Below, piece after piece: positions 5,832-15,273 of a stretch of 24,603 nucleotides of DNA. The translations under genes and the position numbers were made by a program. Positions within the stretch are counted from its first letter, which is position 1; the number at the start of each line of letters is the position of its first letter. The stretch spans positions 1 to 24,603 of the forward strand of contig UQGD01000032.1 of NCBI GenBank assembly GCA_900540455.1. The letters are read 5' to 3'. The notes beneath the pieces were generated by a model. It was given only the letters and a program-made list of their open reading frames with translations, was not told where the DNA came from and ran no database searches. The DNA is from an uncultured Faecalibacterium sp. (lineage in GTDB: Bacteria; Bacillota; Clostridia; Oscillospirales; Ruminococcaceae).

Positions 5832-6929
5832 ATGTCCTTTTTGATCACATTTTTGGCGGCGATGCTGGCGTTCAGCGCAGTGATCGCCATCCATGAGCTG
5901 GGACACTTTTTGGCTGCAAAGCTGTGCGGCATCCAGGTCAACGAATTTTCTGTGGGTATGGGCCCGGCCCTGTGGCACAAGGTGTACCATGGCACTCAGT
6001 ACAGCCTGCGGGCGCTGCCGGTAGGCGGCTTTGTGGCCCTGGAAGGGGAGGAAAGTCCCGAGAGCCAGCAGGCAGAGCAGGAAACAGACCTGGAGCCGCA
6101 GATCCCGCCGGAGCAGCGCACCGGTCTGCCTCTGAACCAGGCACCCATCTGGCAGCGGATGATCGTGATGTCCGCAGGCGCTGTTATGAACTTTGTGCTG
6201 GGTTTTGTGGTGCTGGCGGTGCTGATTGCGGCCCAGAACGAACCCATTACCAGCCGGGTCGTCTACGAAATAGAGCCGGGGGCGCTGTGCGGCCAGACTG
6301 GTCTGGCTCCCCGGGACGAGATCCTGGAGGTGAACGGCCGGCGCTGTTTTGTGGCCAACGATATCCTCTATGAGCTGGTGCGTACAGAGTCCAATCAGGC
6401 AGATTTCACGGTCCGCCGGGATGGCGAGCTGGTGGAGCTGCCGGGCGTGCAGTTTGATACCTGGCAGGATGAACAGGGCCAGACCCATATGGATATCGGC
6501 TTTACTGTGTATGGCATCGAACGCACTCCGCTCAATGTCCTGAAAGAGGCCGGACGCAGTGTATTGTATTATGGCCGTGTGATATTTACCTCTCTTACCG
6601 ACCTGCTGCGGGGACGGGAGAGCATCAACGACCTGTCCGGTCCGGTGGGTATCGTGTCTGCCTTTGGTCAGGCAGCCCGCTATGGATGGCGGGACCTGCT
6701 GGAGCTGGTGGCGCTGATCACGATCAACCTGGGTATCTTCAACCTGCTGCCCTTCCCGGCACTGGATGGGGGAAAGGTGGTCTTTTTGCTGATCGAGGCG
6801 GTCATTGGCCGCCCTGTGCCGGAAAAGATCCAGGGGGCGCTGACCATTGCAGCCTTTGCACTGCTGTTTGGTCTGATGCTCTTTGCGACCTATAATGATA
6901 TCATCCGTCTGTTGTCCGGTGCATTGTAA
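5832..6929 (+). CDS. rseP: Site-2 metalloprotease, RseP/RasP family
   Basis: An intramembrane zinc protease of 365 residues that cleaves anti-sigma factors and signal-peptide remnants in the membrane. The zinc motif HELGH is at 21-25 in the first membrane segment. A PDZ domain follows at roughly 150-220 (EIEPGALCGQTGLAPRDEILEVNG). The third zinc ligand is in NLLPFPALDGG near the C-terminus; most members have LPIPALDGG. I chose the ATG at 5832, which follows GGGAGAG, over the TTG at 5820. A Glu/Pro-rich insert (about residues 75-100) lies between the first membrane segment and the PDZ part. dxr is 15 nt upstream and ispG 24 nt downstream. Confidence 0.95.
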   Translation: MSFLITFLAAMLAFSAVIAIHELGHFLAAKLCGIQVNEFSVGMGPALWHKVYHGTQYSLRALPVGGFVALEGEESPESQQAEQETDLEPQIPPEQRTGLPLNQAPIWQRMIVMSAGAVMNFVLGFVVLAVLIAAQNEPITSRVVYEIEPGALCGQTGLAPRDEILEVNGRRCFVANDILYELVRTESNQADFTVRRDGELVELPGVQFDTWQDEQGQTHMDIGFTVYGIERTPLNVLKEAGRSVLYYGRVIFTSLTDLLRGRESINDLSGPVGIVSAFGQAARYGWRDLLELVALITINLGIFNLLPFPALDGGKVVFLLIEAVIGRPVPEKIQGALTIAAFALLFGLMLFATYNDIIRLLSGAL

Positions 6930-6953
6930 AAAAATAAAAAAGGAGCAGTTATC

Positions 6954-8000
6954 ATGCGCAAAATCAAGCGGGAAGTCAAGATCGGTTCTGTGACCATTGG
7001 CGGCCATAACCCCATTGCCGTTCAAACGATGTTGAGTGTGCCGGTAGAGGATATTGCGGGCAACGTGGCGCAGGCGCAGCGGTGCGAAGCTGCGGGCTGT
7101 CAGATCTTGCGGGTGACCTGCCCGACCCCTGAGGATGCCAAGTGCATCGAGGCGGTGAAAAAGGCAGTGAATATCCCCATTGTGGCAGATATCCACTTTG
7201 ATTATCGCGCTGCGCTGGCCTGCGCTGCGGTGGGTGTGGATAAGATCCGCATCAATCCCGGCAATATCGGCGACGATGACCGGGTCAAGGCGGTGGTGGA
7301 TGCCTGCCGTCTGCACAGCATCCCCATCCGCATCGGTGTCAACGGCGGCAGCCTGGAAAAGCATATCCTTGCCAAATACGGCGCACCTACGGCGGAAGCA
7401 ATGGTGGAAAGTGCGCTGTATCATGTGCGCCTTCTGGAAAAGTTCGACTTTGAAGATATCGTCATCTCTATCAAAAACTCCAATGTGCCCCGCATGATGG
7501 AAGCCTACCGTCAGCTGTCGGAGGTGACCGATTACCCCCTGCATGTGGGTGTTACCGAGGCTGGGACCTATCAGATGGGCCTTTTGAAGAGCGGTATGGG
7601 CATTGGCGGTATGCTGCTGGAGGGCATCGGAGACACCATCCGGGTCTCTTTGGCAGCGGAGCCGGAAAAAGAGGTGGAAGCAGGCTTCAATATCCTGCGG
7701 GCAGTGGGCTTCCCCGTAGCAGGACCGGAAGTGATCACCTGCCCCACCTGCGGCCGTACCCAGTACCCCTGCACCCAAATCGCCAACGAGGTGGAAAAGC
7801 GGCTTCATGGCTACAAAAAATCCATCAAGGTGGCGGTGATGGGCTGCGTGGTCAATGGCCCTGGTGAAGCGCGGGAAGCGGATATCGGCATTGCCGGCGG
7901 AAAGGATGAGGCAGTGCTGTTTATCCATGGCCAGCCCATCAAAAAGCTGACCGGTGACAACATTCTGGATCAGTTTATGGAGGAGATCTATAAGCTGTGA
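6954..8000 (+). CDS. ispG: 4-hydroxy-3-methylbut-2-enyl diphosphate synthase (flavodoxin-type electron donor)
   Basis: IspG/GcpE, a [4Fe-4S] enzyme of the MEP pathway that reduces MEcPP to HMBPP. The 348-residue protein has a TIM-barrel part with ITCPTPEDAKCIEAV and DIHFDYRAALAC-type motifs. The C-terminal cluster domain has C263 and C266 in CPTCGRTQYPC, C298 in GCVVNGPGEA, and E305 as the likely fourth ligand. The start has AAGGAG 9 nt upstream. ispG sits where Bacillus carries proS, between rseP and polC, which places two MEP enzymes (dxr, ispG) in one gene run. Two hairpins follow in the gap before polC. Confidence 0.97.
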   Translation: MRKIKREVKIGSVTIGGHNPIAVQTMLSVPVEDIAGNVAQAQRCEAAGCQILRVTCPTPEDAKCIEAVKKAVNIPIVADIHFDYRAALACAAVGVDKIRINPGNIGDDDRVKAVVDACRLHSIPIRIGVNGGSLEKHILAKYGAPTAEAMVESALYHVRLLEKFDFEDIVISIKNSNVPRMMEAYRQLSEVTDYPLHVGVTEAGTYQMGLLKSGMGIGGMLLEGIGDTIRVSLAAEPEKEVEAGFNILRAVGFPVAGPEVITCPTCGRTQYPCTQIANEVEKRLHGYKKSIKVAVMGCVVNGPGEAREADIGIAGGKDEAVLFIHGQPIKKLTGDNILDQFMEEIYKL

Positions 8001-8004
8001 CCTT

Positions 8005-8070
8005 GCTTGCTGGTTCAGCAAGCTTTGATCAAGAACCATATCCTGGCCAGCGTGTATGCGCTGGCCGTTT
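8005..8070 (+). terminator. Two hairpins in the ispG-polC gap, weak terminator-like
   Basis: GCTTGCTG-GTT-CAGCAAGC (8005-8023) is followed by TTTG. GGCCAGCG-N6-CGCTGGCC (8045-8066) is followed by GTTTATAAAG. Both are perfect 8-bp stems but the T-tracts are short, so they may only reduce read-through or protect mRNA ends. Confidence 0.4.
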
Positions 8071-8145
8071 ATAAAGTTTGCCCTGTTTTTTAAAAACAAG
8101 GCAGTCCGTCTATTTATCTATGGACCTAGAACAGGAGAACCCTTT

Positions 8146-11100
8146 GTGAAACCTCTCGTATCCCAGCTTTGGCCGCAGTTTATGGCCGACCCGGACTTTG
8201 CCTCCTGCTTTGGCCGTGTGATCGTGGAGCACGCCCGAATGATCCGGCAGGAACAGCAGGTCATTTTTACCCTGCGCAGTGCGGCCCCGCTGGATCAGGG
8301 TCTGTGCGAACGGCTGCTGGCTTCGCTGGCGCCGGATTATGAAGGCTTTGATCTGCGGATCGAAAACCTGTTTGGCTATCCCAGTATGGACGAGGCAGCG
8401 CTGCGCTGCCTGATGGAGCAGATGAAGCGGGATGGTGTGCCCATCAATGGTTTTTTGGATGGCTGCAGGCTTTCCATCCAGGGGCAGCAGATCCGGGTAG
8501 GGGTGTTCCACGGCACAAAATTCCTGACGGAGATCGACTTTGCCTCCTTGCTGGCGGACAAGATCGCTGCCTGCACGGGGGTACGTCCTGCCGTTACGGT
8601 GGAGAGCGCTGTGGGCGAGGCAGAGCAGCGTCAGATGGAGGAAAAACTGGAGCGCAAAGCGGCCCCGCCGGTGGTCCGGTTTGAGAAAAAGAATACCACG
8701 CCCCCCATCAAGGTGGAGGGACTTTCTCTGGAGGACAAGCCCGCGACCCTGTTCCATGGCAAACAGTTCACGCCCAAGAATCTTACCCCCCTCAAGGATC
8801 TGGGCGGCGAGGGCGGCAAGTGCATGATCTGGGGCGACGTGTTCTTTACCGAGGTCAAGGGCAACTACCGCAAGATTTACACCGTCTCCATTACCGATTA
8901 TACCGGTTCGATCAACCTCAAGATCCGCGCCCAGGAAGGGGAGGACTGCTCTAAGTGGGAGAACATCCCCAAAGGCTCTACTTTGCTGGTGCGGGGTGAC
9001 TGCTCCTATGATAAATATGAGCATGACTACATCGTTTACCCCTACGATGTGCTGGTGGTAGAGCGGAAAAAGCGGGAGGACCATGCCCCCGCTAAGCGGG
9101 TAGAGCTGCACCTGCATACCAAATTGTCCAGTATGGACGGTTTCTGCGACCCTGGCGGCATCGTCAAACTGGCCCACCGGATGGGGCACCCGGCAGTAGC
9201 CATCACGGATCACGGTGTCTGCCAGGGATATCCAGAAGCGATGCTGGCGGCCGATGATATCCACAAAAAGGACCCGAACTTCAAGCTCATCTACGGCTGC
9301 GAGGCTTATTTTGTGGATGATATGGTCCCCTGTGTCTACGGTGTCCAGGATGAGCCGCTGGCCGGAGAGTTCTGCGTGTTCGACACCGAGACCACCGGCT
9401 TGGACCCTGGAGTGGAGTATCTTACCGAGATCGGTGCCGTGCTGGTGCGCAATGGGGAAGTGGTGGCGGAATTTGATACCTTTGTCAAACCCGGCAAACC
9501 CATTACACCCAAGATCACAGAGCTGACCGGTATCACCAACGAGATGGTCGAGGATGCGCCTTCCGAAGCAGAAGCTCTGCAAAAATTTTTGGACTTTGCG
9601 GGCGGCCGCATCCTGGTGGCCCACAATGGCCATTCTTTTGATATGCGGTTCATGCGGGCGGCTGCCAAGCGCAGCGGCATCGAGTTTGAACCCACCTATC
9701 TGGACACCTTGACCATGGCCCAGGCCATGTATCCGGGTCTGCACAACTATAAGCAGGGCACCATCAATAAGCATTTGGAGCTGCCCTCCTACCAGGCGCA
9801 TCGCGCCTGTGAGGATGCTGCCGCCCTGGGGCGGATCTTCAGCGTGATGCTGCGGGATCTGGAAGAAAAACAGATCGCCCGCATCAGTGAGGTGAACACC
9901 GGCCTGGGCGGGAACCGGGAGGTCCTGAAAAAGAAATATTATCACCTCATCATCCTGGTGCGCAACCAGATGGGCCTGAAAAACCTGTATAAGATCGTCA
10001 GCGAGGCGCACGTCAACTACTTCTTCAAAAAACCGCGTGTTCCCCGCAGCCTGCTGAATAAATACCGGGATGGCCTGCTGCTGACCTCTGCCTGTGAGGC
10101 AGGGGAGCTGTACCGTGCCATCGTAGAGGGGCGTTCCTATGAGGAACTGAAAAAGATCGCAGCCTACTACGATATTCTGGAAGTGCAGCCCCTGGGCAAC
10201 AATGCCTATATGGTGCGGGATGGAAAGGTAGAGAGCGAGGAGGTCATCAAGCAGTTCAACCGCACGGTGATCCGTCTGGGAGAGGATCTGCATAAACCGG
10301 TGATCGCCACCGGTGACGTGCATTTTACCGACCCGGAGGACTCGATCTACCGCTCGGTCCTGCAGGCGGGCAATGGCTTTAAGGATGCCGACAATCAGCC
10401 GCCGCTGTATTTCCGCACCACGGAGGATATGCTGCAGCAGTTCCGTTACCTCCCCAAGGAAAAAGCCTATGAGATCGTAGTGACCAACCCCCGCAAAGTA
10501 GCGGCTGCTATTGACAATACTGTGCGTGCGATCCCCCGGGGGACCTATCCCCCCAGCATCGAAGGGGCAGAGCAGCAGCTGCGGGATGCTACCTGGAAGC
10601 GTGCGAAGGAGGACTATGGCGACCCGCTGCCTGAGCTGGTGGAAAAACGTCTGCAAAAGGAGCTGGATTCCATCTGCGGACACGGCTATGCGGTGTTGTA
10701 TGTCATTGCGGTCAAACTGGTGGCGTATTCCAACGCAGGTGGTTACCAGGTGGGCAGCCGAGGCTCGGTCGGTTCCTCGGCTGTGGCGCACTTTTCCGGC
10801 ATTTCGGAGGTGAACAGCCTGCCGCCCCATTATCGCTGTCCAAAGTGCAAGCACAGTGAGTTCATCACCGACGGCAGTGTGGAGGACGGCTTTGACCTGC
10901 CGGATAAGGACTGTCCCTGCTGTGGCACCCGGATGCTGGTGGATGGCCATGATATCCCCTTTGAGACCTTCCTGGGCTTCTACGGCGACAAGGAGCCAGA
11001 TATCGACCTGAACTTCTCCGGCGAGTACCAGAGCAGTGTCCACCGCTATACCGAGGAGCTGTTTGGCAAGGCGAATGTGTTCAAGGCTGGCACGGTTTCT

Positions 11101-12435
11101 GGTATCCAGGATAAAACAGCGTATGGCTATGTGCGCAAATATCTGGAGGAACGGGGCCGTACCGTCAACCGTGCGGAGGAAAACCGCATGACCCTGGGCT
11201 GTACCGGGGTCAAACGAACCACCGGCCAGCATCCCGGCGGCATGGTGGTCGTGCCGGATACCTACGAGATCTACGATTTCTGTCCGATCCAGCACCCGGC
11301 GGACGATGTGGCGGGCGGTTTGCTGACCACCCACTTCGAGTTCAAATATCTCCATGATACGCTGTTGAAGCTGGACGAACTGGGCCACGATATGCCCACC
11401 TTCTATAAGTATTTTGAGGAGTATACCGGCATCCCGGTGGACTCCATCCCCATGAATGACCCCAAGGTGTACAGCCTGCTCACCAGTCCGGAGGCACTGG
11501 GGGTCACCCCGGAGCAGATCGACAGCCAGACCGGCACCTTTGGCATCCCGGAGATGGGTACGAACTTTGTCCGCGGGATGCTGGTGGAGGCCCGGCCCAA
11601 GAATTTTTCCGAGCTGATCCAGATTTCCGGTCTGTCCCATGGCACCGACGTGTGGACGGGAAACGCCGATGAGCTGATCCGCAGCGGTACCTGTACCATT
11701 GCAGAGGTTATTGGCTGCCGTGACAGCATCATGCTTTACCTGATCCGAAAGGGTCTGGAACCCAAAATGGCGTTTGATATCATGGAGGCTGTGCGTAAAG
11801 GCAAGGTGGCCAAGGGCGGCTTTAAGGACGGCTGGGAGGAAGCGATGCGGGAACACGATGTGCCGGACTGGTATATTGAGTCCTGCCGCAAGATCAAATA
11901 TATGTTCCCCAAGGCGCATGCCGTGGCCTACCTGATGAGCGCCATCCGGCTGATGTGGTTCAAGCTGTATCATCCGCAGGCATTTTATGCGGTGTACTTC
12001 ACGGTGCGCGGGGACGATATCGACTACGAGGCAGCGGTGGGCGGCCCAGCTGTGGCCCGTGCCCACATGAACGAGGTCACACGCCGCCTGCGGGAGGAAA
12101 AGAACGCCAAGGACGAGGACTTGCTGGTCTCCCTGCAGCTGGTCAATGAAATGCTGGTGCGGGGGTATGAATTCCTGCCCATCCAGCTGGGCAAAAGCCG
12201 CGGGACCCGCTATGTGGTGGAGGATGACAAAGTCCGGCTGCCGTTCAGTGCCTTGAAGGGACTGGGCGATGCGGCGGCGGATGCGCTGGAGCGTGCGACC
12301 ATCGATGGACAGGAGTACCTTTCGGTGGAAGAACTGCAGCAGGCATCCGGCGTGGGCGCCAGTATTCTGGACCGACTGCGCCAGGTGGGTGCTTTGGGTG
12401 ACCTGCCGGAAAGCAGCCAGGTGAGCTTCTTTTAA
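8146..12435 (+). CDS. polC: DNA polymerase III alpha subunit, PolC type
   Basis: The replicative polymerase of low-GC Gram-positives, 1429 residues. Order of domains: N-terminal region (1-200); OB fold (about 215-300); PHP domain starting VELHLHT with H322 and H324; and a DnaQ-like 3'-5' exonuclease inserted in the PHP (DTETTG with D413/E415, and H552/D557 in HRACED). The PHP remainder, palm, and a zinc knuckle C898/C901/C923/C926 follow. The catalytic PDIDLNFSG has D952 and D954, and the last five residues QVSFF form a beta-clamp binding motif. The GTG at 8146 has AGGAG 8 nt upstream and begins VKPLVSQLWPQF. The longer frame from 8056 lacks a ribosome binding site. A strong terminator follows. 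Confidence 0.97.
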   Translation: MKPLVSQLWPQFMADPDFASCFGRVIVEHARMIRQEQQVIFTLRSAAPLDQGLCERLLASLAPDYEGFDLRIENLFGYPSMDEAALRCLMEQMKRDGVPINGFLDGCRLSIQGQQIRVGVFHGTKFLTEIDFASLLADKIAACTGVRPAVTVESAVGEAEQRQMEEKLERKAAPPVVRFEKKNTTPPIKVEGLSLEDKPATLFHGKQFTPKNLTPLKDLGGEGGKCMIWGDVFFTEVKGNYRKIYTVSITDYTGSINLKIRAQEGEDCSKWENIPKGSTLLVRGDCSYDKYEHDYIVYPYDVLVVERKKREDHAPAKRVELHLHTKLSSMDGFCDPGGIVKLAHRMGHPAVAITDHGVCQGYPEAMLAADDIHKKDPNFKLIYGCEAYFVDDMVPCVYGVQDEPLAGEFCVFDTETTGLDPGVEYLTEIGAVLVRNGEVVAEFDTFVKPGKPITPKITELTGITNEMVEDAPSEAEALQKFLDFAGGRILVAHNGHSFDMRFMRAAAKRSGIEFEPTYLDTLTMAQAMYPGLHNYKQGTINKHLELPSYQAHRACEDAAALGRIFSVMLRDLEEKQIARISEVNTGLGGNREVLKKKYYHLIILVRNQMGLKNLYKIVSEAHVNYFFKKPRVPRSLLNKYRDGLLLTSACEAGELYRAIVEGRSYEELKKIAAYYDILEVQPLGNNAYMVRDGKVESEEVIKQFNRTVIRLGEDLHKPVIATGDVHFTDPEDSIYRSVLQAGNGFKDADNQPPLYFRTTEDMLQQFRYLPKEKAYEIVVTNPRKVAAAIDNTVRAIPRGTYPPSIEGAEQQLRDATWKRAKEDYGDPLPELVEKRLQKELDSICGHGYAVLYVIAVKLVAYSNAGGYQVGSRGSVGSSAVAHFSGISEVNSLPPHYRCPKCKHSEFITDGSVEDGFDLPDKDCPCCGTRMLVDGHDIPFETFLGFYGDKEPDIDLNFSGEYQSSVHRYTEELFGKANVFKAGTVSGIQDKTAYGYVRKYLEERGRTVNRAEENRMTLGCTGVKRTTGQHPGGMVVVPDTYEIYDFCPIQHPADDVAGGLLTTHFEFKYLHDTLLKLDELGHDMPTFYKYFEEYTGIPVDSIPMNDPKVYSLLTSPEALGVTPEQIDSQTGTFGIPEMGTNFVRGMLVEARPKNFSELIQISGLSHGTDVWTGNADELIRSGTCTIAEVIGCRDSIMLYLIRKGLEPKMAFDIMEAVRKGKVAKGGFKDGWEEAMREHDVPDWYIESCRKIKYMFPKAHAVAYLMSAIRLMWFKLYHPQAFYAVYFTVRGDDIDYEAAVGGPAVARAHMNEVTRRLREEKNAKDEDLLVSLQLVNEMLVRGYEFLPIQLGKSRGTRYVVEDDKVRLPFSALKGLGDAAADALERATIDGQEYLSVEELQQASGVGASILDRLRQVGALGDLPESSQVSFF

Positions 12436-12485
12436 AAAAGCCCGCACAGCAAAGCGGATCGTTGCTTTGCCGTGCGGGCACTTTT
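12434..12485. terminator. Bidirectional terminator between polC and the GNAT gene
   Basis: GCCCGCAC (12440-12447) pairs with GTGCGGGC (12472-12479), with further internal pairing (GCAAAGC/GCTTTGC). A-tract AAAAAA lies on the left and TTTTGTT on the right. It serves polC on the plus strand and the convergent acetyltransferase on the minus strand. Confidence 0.85.
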
Positions 12486-12499
12486 GTTGTATGGAATGT

Positions 12500-12919
12500 T
12501 TACCGGAGCGTTTTTTTCATCCAGATATGAGGGCAGCCCTCATCGTCATCCTCTGCACCATAGGGAGTGTAACCCGCCTGTGTGTAGAAGCGGCTGGCCC
12601 GGCACTGGGCGTGCAGCCGAAGTTCTGCCGCGCCTTTGCGGGCTGCGATGGCTTCGGCTTCCCGCAGCATCCGCTGTCCGAGCTTTTGTCCGCGGTATGT
12701 TTTTACCACAGCCAACCGTCCTAAAAGATAGACGCCCTGCTCGGCTGCGGGGAAGAGCCGGCAGGTGGCTGCCGGTTGGGAGCCGTCGTACAGGATCAAA
12801 TGGAGAGCCAAGAGATCGATATCATCAAATTCGTTTTTGAAGCCTTGTTCTTTCATAAAAACTGCTTCCCGGATGCGTTTTGCATCCTCCGGCAGAAAAT
12901 CGTATGCTTCCAGCTGCAT
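12500..12919 (-). CDS. GNAT family N-acetyltransferase
   Basis: A 139-residue acetyl-CoA-dependent acetyltransferase fold. The segment EAVFMKEQGF and the following acidic stretch are typical of the ElaA/YjcF-like branch. The acetyl-CoA loop is in LGRLAVVKTYRGQKLGQRM (motif A, near 67-85). HAQCRASRFYTQAGYTPYG is the C-terminal motif B region. The substrate cannot be predicted. The start ATG has AGGAG 8-9 nt upstream. It lies downstream of asp23-fakA on the same strand, behind a terminator. I see no convincing own promoter, so it may be transcribed by read-through. Confidence 0.88.
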   Translation of the reverse strand: MQLEAYDFLPEDAKRIREAVFMKEQGFKNEFDDIDLLALHLILYDGSQPAATCRLFPAAEQGVYLLGRLAVVKTYRGQKLGQRMLREAEAIAARKGAAELRLHAQCRASRFYTQAGYTPYGAEDDDEGCPHIWMKKTLR

Positions 12920-12959
12920 TTTTTGCTCTCCTTTTGTGTCCCTTGCAGGCGTACTTCAT

Positions 12960-13007
12960 AAAACAGGCCCCATCTCCGGCACCGCTGCGGTGCGGACATG
13001 GGGCCTG
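12960..13007 (-). terminator. Terminator of the asp23-fakA unit
   Basis: CAGGCCCCAT (12964-12973) and ATGGGGCCTG (12998-13007) form a 10-bp stem extended by CACC/GGTG. On the minus strand it is followed by TTTTAT. On the plus strand the following bases (CTGCTTTTTGTTTTA) could also act, but no plus gene precedes it. Confidence 0.65.
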
Positions 13008-13067
13008 CTGCTTTTTGTTTTAGACAGGGGGGCTATGCCGCCCTGGATGTTCTGGCAGGGGAGGGGA

Positions 13068-14762
13068 TCACTCCACGCTGATCATATAATAGTAGACCGG
13101 CTGACCGCCCCGAATGTGGCTGACTTCCACATGGTTCGGGCACTTTGCCTTCACGATCTCGGTTACGCGCTCTGCTTCCTCGTCCGAAACATCGCAGCCA
13201 GAGATGATGGTCACAAAGCTGGAGTCCTTGCGGCACATAGCCCGGGCCAGACGGTAGGTGGCCTTGGTCAGGTCGCTGGAGGTGGACACGATGCGGCCGT
13301 TCTCCAGAGCCATGATCTCGCCCTTGCGGATGCGCTTGCCGTCGTACTCGCTGTCACGGGCAGCGTAGGTGATCAGACCGGTAGAGACACGGTCGGCAGC
13401 CTGCATCATCGCAATGGTATTGGCTTCTACCGAGGCGGTGGGGTCAAAGCTCAGCAGAGCGGTGATGCCCTGGGGCACAGTGCGGGTGGGCAGCACCACG
13501 ACCTTACGGTCAGCCAGCTTAGAAGCCTGCTCTGCGGCCATGATGATGTTCTTGTTGTTGGGCAGAACGAACACGGTCTTGGCCGGGACGCTCTGAACAG
13601 CAGCCAGGATATCCTCGGTGGCGGGGTTCATGGTCTGGCCGCCGGATACCACAGCATCTGCAGCCAGGTCGGTGAACACGGCTTTCAGTCCCTCGCCGGC
13701 AGCCACGGCAACAAAGCCATAGTCACGGCTGGGGTCCACAGCAGCATAAATGAACTCGCTGGCCGGGTCCGGCTTCTGCTCAGCCAGGGCCTGCTTTTCC
13801 AGGCTCTTGCCCTGCTTCTGCCGTGCCAGGAACTGCTCGTGCATATTCTCGATCTTGAAGTTGGTCAGGTAGCCGTATTTGATGGCCTCGCTGAGGATCT
13901 TGCCGGGGTCTGCGGTATGGACGTGCAGGTTGATCACGTCGTCATCCTCAATGCAGACCACGCTGTCGCCGTTGGACTCAGCAAAAGCACGCATCTTGGC
14001 AGCGCTGGCACCGTCGTTCTTGTTGATGAGGAACTGGGTGCAGTAGCCATTGGTGATGTCCTCCACCTTCATCAGGTCGTCGGTGAACACACCCTTGCCA
14101 GCATTGGCAGTGGACAGCTTAGCCTTGTTCTGGGGCTGGTCGCTGCTCTCCACGATGGCTTCACCGTGGAACACCTTGCCCATGCCCTCAAAGATCACCA
14201 TGATGCCCTGACCGCCGGCATCCACAACACCGGCTTTCTTCAGCACCGGCAGCAGGTTGGGGGTATCCTCCAAAGCCTGCTGGCCAGCTTCCAACACCAC
14301 GTCCCACAGTGCGGCCACGTCCTCAGCAGAAGCCTCGGCGGCCTTCTCGGAGGCAACGCGGGCAACGGTCAGGATGGTGCCCTCGGTGGGCTTCATCACA
14401 GCCTTGTAGGCACCTTCCACGCCCTTTTTCAGCGCGGCAACGATATCCTCGACCCCGGCAGTCTTTTTGCCGTCCAGCGCCTTGGAGAAGCCGCGGAACA
14501 AAAGGCTGGTGATAACGCCGGAGTTGCCGCGGGCGCCCCGCAGCATAGCGGAGGCGGCAGTCTTGGCAGCCTCCGATACGGTGCAGTCGTCGGGCAGAGC
14601 TTCCAGCTCGCGCACGGCGGCGCCAACGGTCATGCCCATGTTGGTGCCGGTATCACCGTCCGGGACAGGGAAGACGTTCAGTTCGTCCACGCGGGAACGC
14701 TGATTGTTGATGTTGTTTGCGCCGGAGATCATGGCGTCGCGCAGGATTTTACCAGAAATCAT
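13068..14762 (-). CDS. fakA: Fatty acid kinase subunit FakA-like (DhaL/DAK2 domain plus DegV-like domain)
   Basis: A 564-residue YloV/FakA family protein. With a FakB partner that presents a fatty acid, FakA makes acyl-phosphate for phospholipid synthesis. The N-terminal DhaL-type kinase domain (about 1-200) has FPVPDGDTGTNM with metal-binding D35 and D37, and GARGNSG (76-82). The middle part has EDDDVINLHVHTADPGK, and the C-terminal part has VFVLPNNKNIIMAAEQA, typical of the family. I chose the ATG at 14762 because the AAGGAG lies 8 nt upstream. The in-frame GTG at 14771 overlaps that site. asp23 is 80 nt upstream, the usual pair. No fakB is in the window. Confidence 0.93.
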   Translation of the reverse strand: MISGKILRDAMISGANNINNQRSRVDELNVFPVPDGDTGTNMGMTVGAAVRELEALPDDCTVSEAAKTAASAMLRGARGNSGVITSLLFRGFSKALDGKKTAGVEDIVAALKKGVEGAYKAVMKPTEGTILTVARVASEKAAEASAEDVAALWDVVLEAGQQALEDTPNLLPVLKKAGVVDAGGQGIMVIFEGMGKVFHGEAIVESSDQPQNKAKLSTANAGKGVFTDDLMKVEDITNGYCTQFLINKNDGASAAKMRAFAESNGDSVVCIEDDDVINLHVHTADPGKILSEAIKYGYLTNFKIENMHEQFLARQKQGKSLEKQALAEQKPDPASEFIYAAVDPSRDYGFVAVAAGEGLKAVFTDLAADAVVSGGQTMNPATEDILAAVQSVPAKTVFVLPNNKNIIMAAEQASKLADRKVVVLPTRTVPQGITALLSFDPTASVEANTIAMMQAADRVSTGLITYAARDSEYDGKRIRKGEIMALENGRIVSTSSDLTKATYRLARAMCRKDSSFVTIISGCDVSDEEAERVTEIVKAKCPNHVEVSHIRGGQPVYYYMISVE

Positions 14763-14842
14763 GTTTTCCACTCCTTGAATTTTCCCGGAACGGGCCCCGG
14801 GGCTAGTTTACGCGCAATGGCAGGCAAAACGCGGCCTTGCAG

Positions 14843-15193
14843 TCAAGCAACTACATCGTCCACCGATACGATCACGCGGGCGACCTTCAGGCCGGTGGCC
14901 TGCTCCAGCTCATCCTTGACCCGGTGCGAGATCGCACGGGCGGCGGTGGAGATGTTTAACCCATAGCTGACAGCGATGTGCAGCTCGATCACAAGGCGGC
15001 CGTCTTCCTGGGTGACGCGCACACCCTTTTCCGGGCGGTCAGCGCGGTGCACCATGCTCTTGACGGCGTCGGTCATGTCACGAGGAACCATGGCGGCCAC
15101 ACCGTAACATTGTTTGGCAGCCTCACCGACCAGGGTAGAAAAATACTCGGCGGAAAAACTGACATCCCCCAGAGGGAAACGGGAAGTGATCAT
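14843..15193 (-). CDS. Asp23/Gls24 family protein (YloU-like)
   Basis: A 116-residue Asp23/YloU family protein. These are abundant envelope-associated or cytosolic proteins in Gram-positives, often encoded just before fakA; staphylococcal Asp23 lies at the membrane. Typical features are FSAEYFSTLVGEAAKQCYGVAAMV at the N-terminus and LVIELHIAVSYGLNISTAARAIS in the middle. VKDELEQATGLKVARVIVSVDDV closes the protein. No membrane segment is present. The ATG follows AAGGAG at 10 nt. A promoter with a palindrome lies about 80 bp upstream. Its biochemical role is not established. Confidence 0.93.
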   Translation of the reverse strand: MITSRFPLGDVSFSAEYFSTLVGEAAKQCYGVAAMVPRDMTDAVKSMVHRADRPEKGVRVTQEDGRLVIELHIAVSYGLNISTAARAISHRVKDELEQATGLKVARVIVSVDDVVA

Positions 15194-15273
15194 AGTCGCT
15201 CTGCTCCTTTATCTTTTGATTTTGGCGCATCCGATGCCCCAGCAAGGGGATCTGTGCGCGGGAGACCAGACCC

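Noticed and set aside
4896..8099. Open frame of 1067 codons on the minus strand opposite dxr, rseP and ispG
   Set aside because: Same codon-bias effect. It crosses three real genes and their gaps and has no family features.
8077..8099. AT-rich near-palindrome GCCCTGTTTTTTAAAAACAAGGC before polC
   Set aside because: The two halves leave almost no loop and contain a mismatch; a terminator or operator cannot be supported.
8110..12447. Open frame of 1445 codons on the minus strand opposite polC
   Set aside because: It exactly mirrors polC. The sense gene avoids TTA, CTA and TCA codons, which removes antisense stops. The translated sequence has no recognisable domain and there is no ribosome binding site.
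12765..14966. Open frame of 733 codons on the plus strand opposite fakA
   Set aside because: Antisense shadow of fakA, whose family motifs and start are clear.
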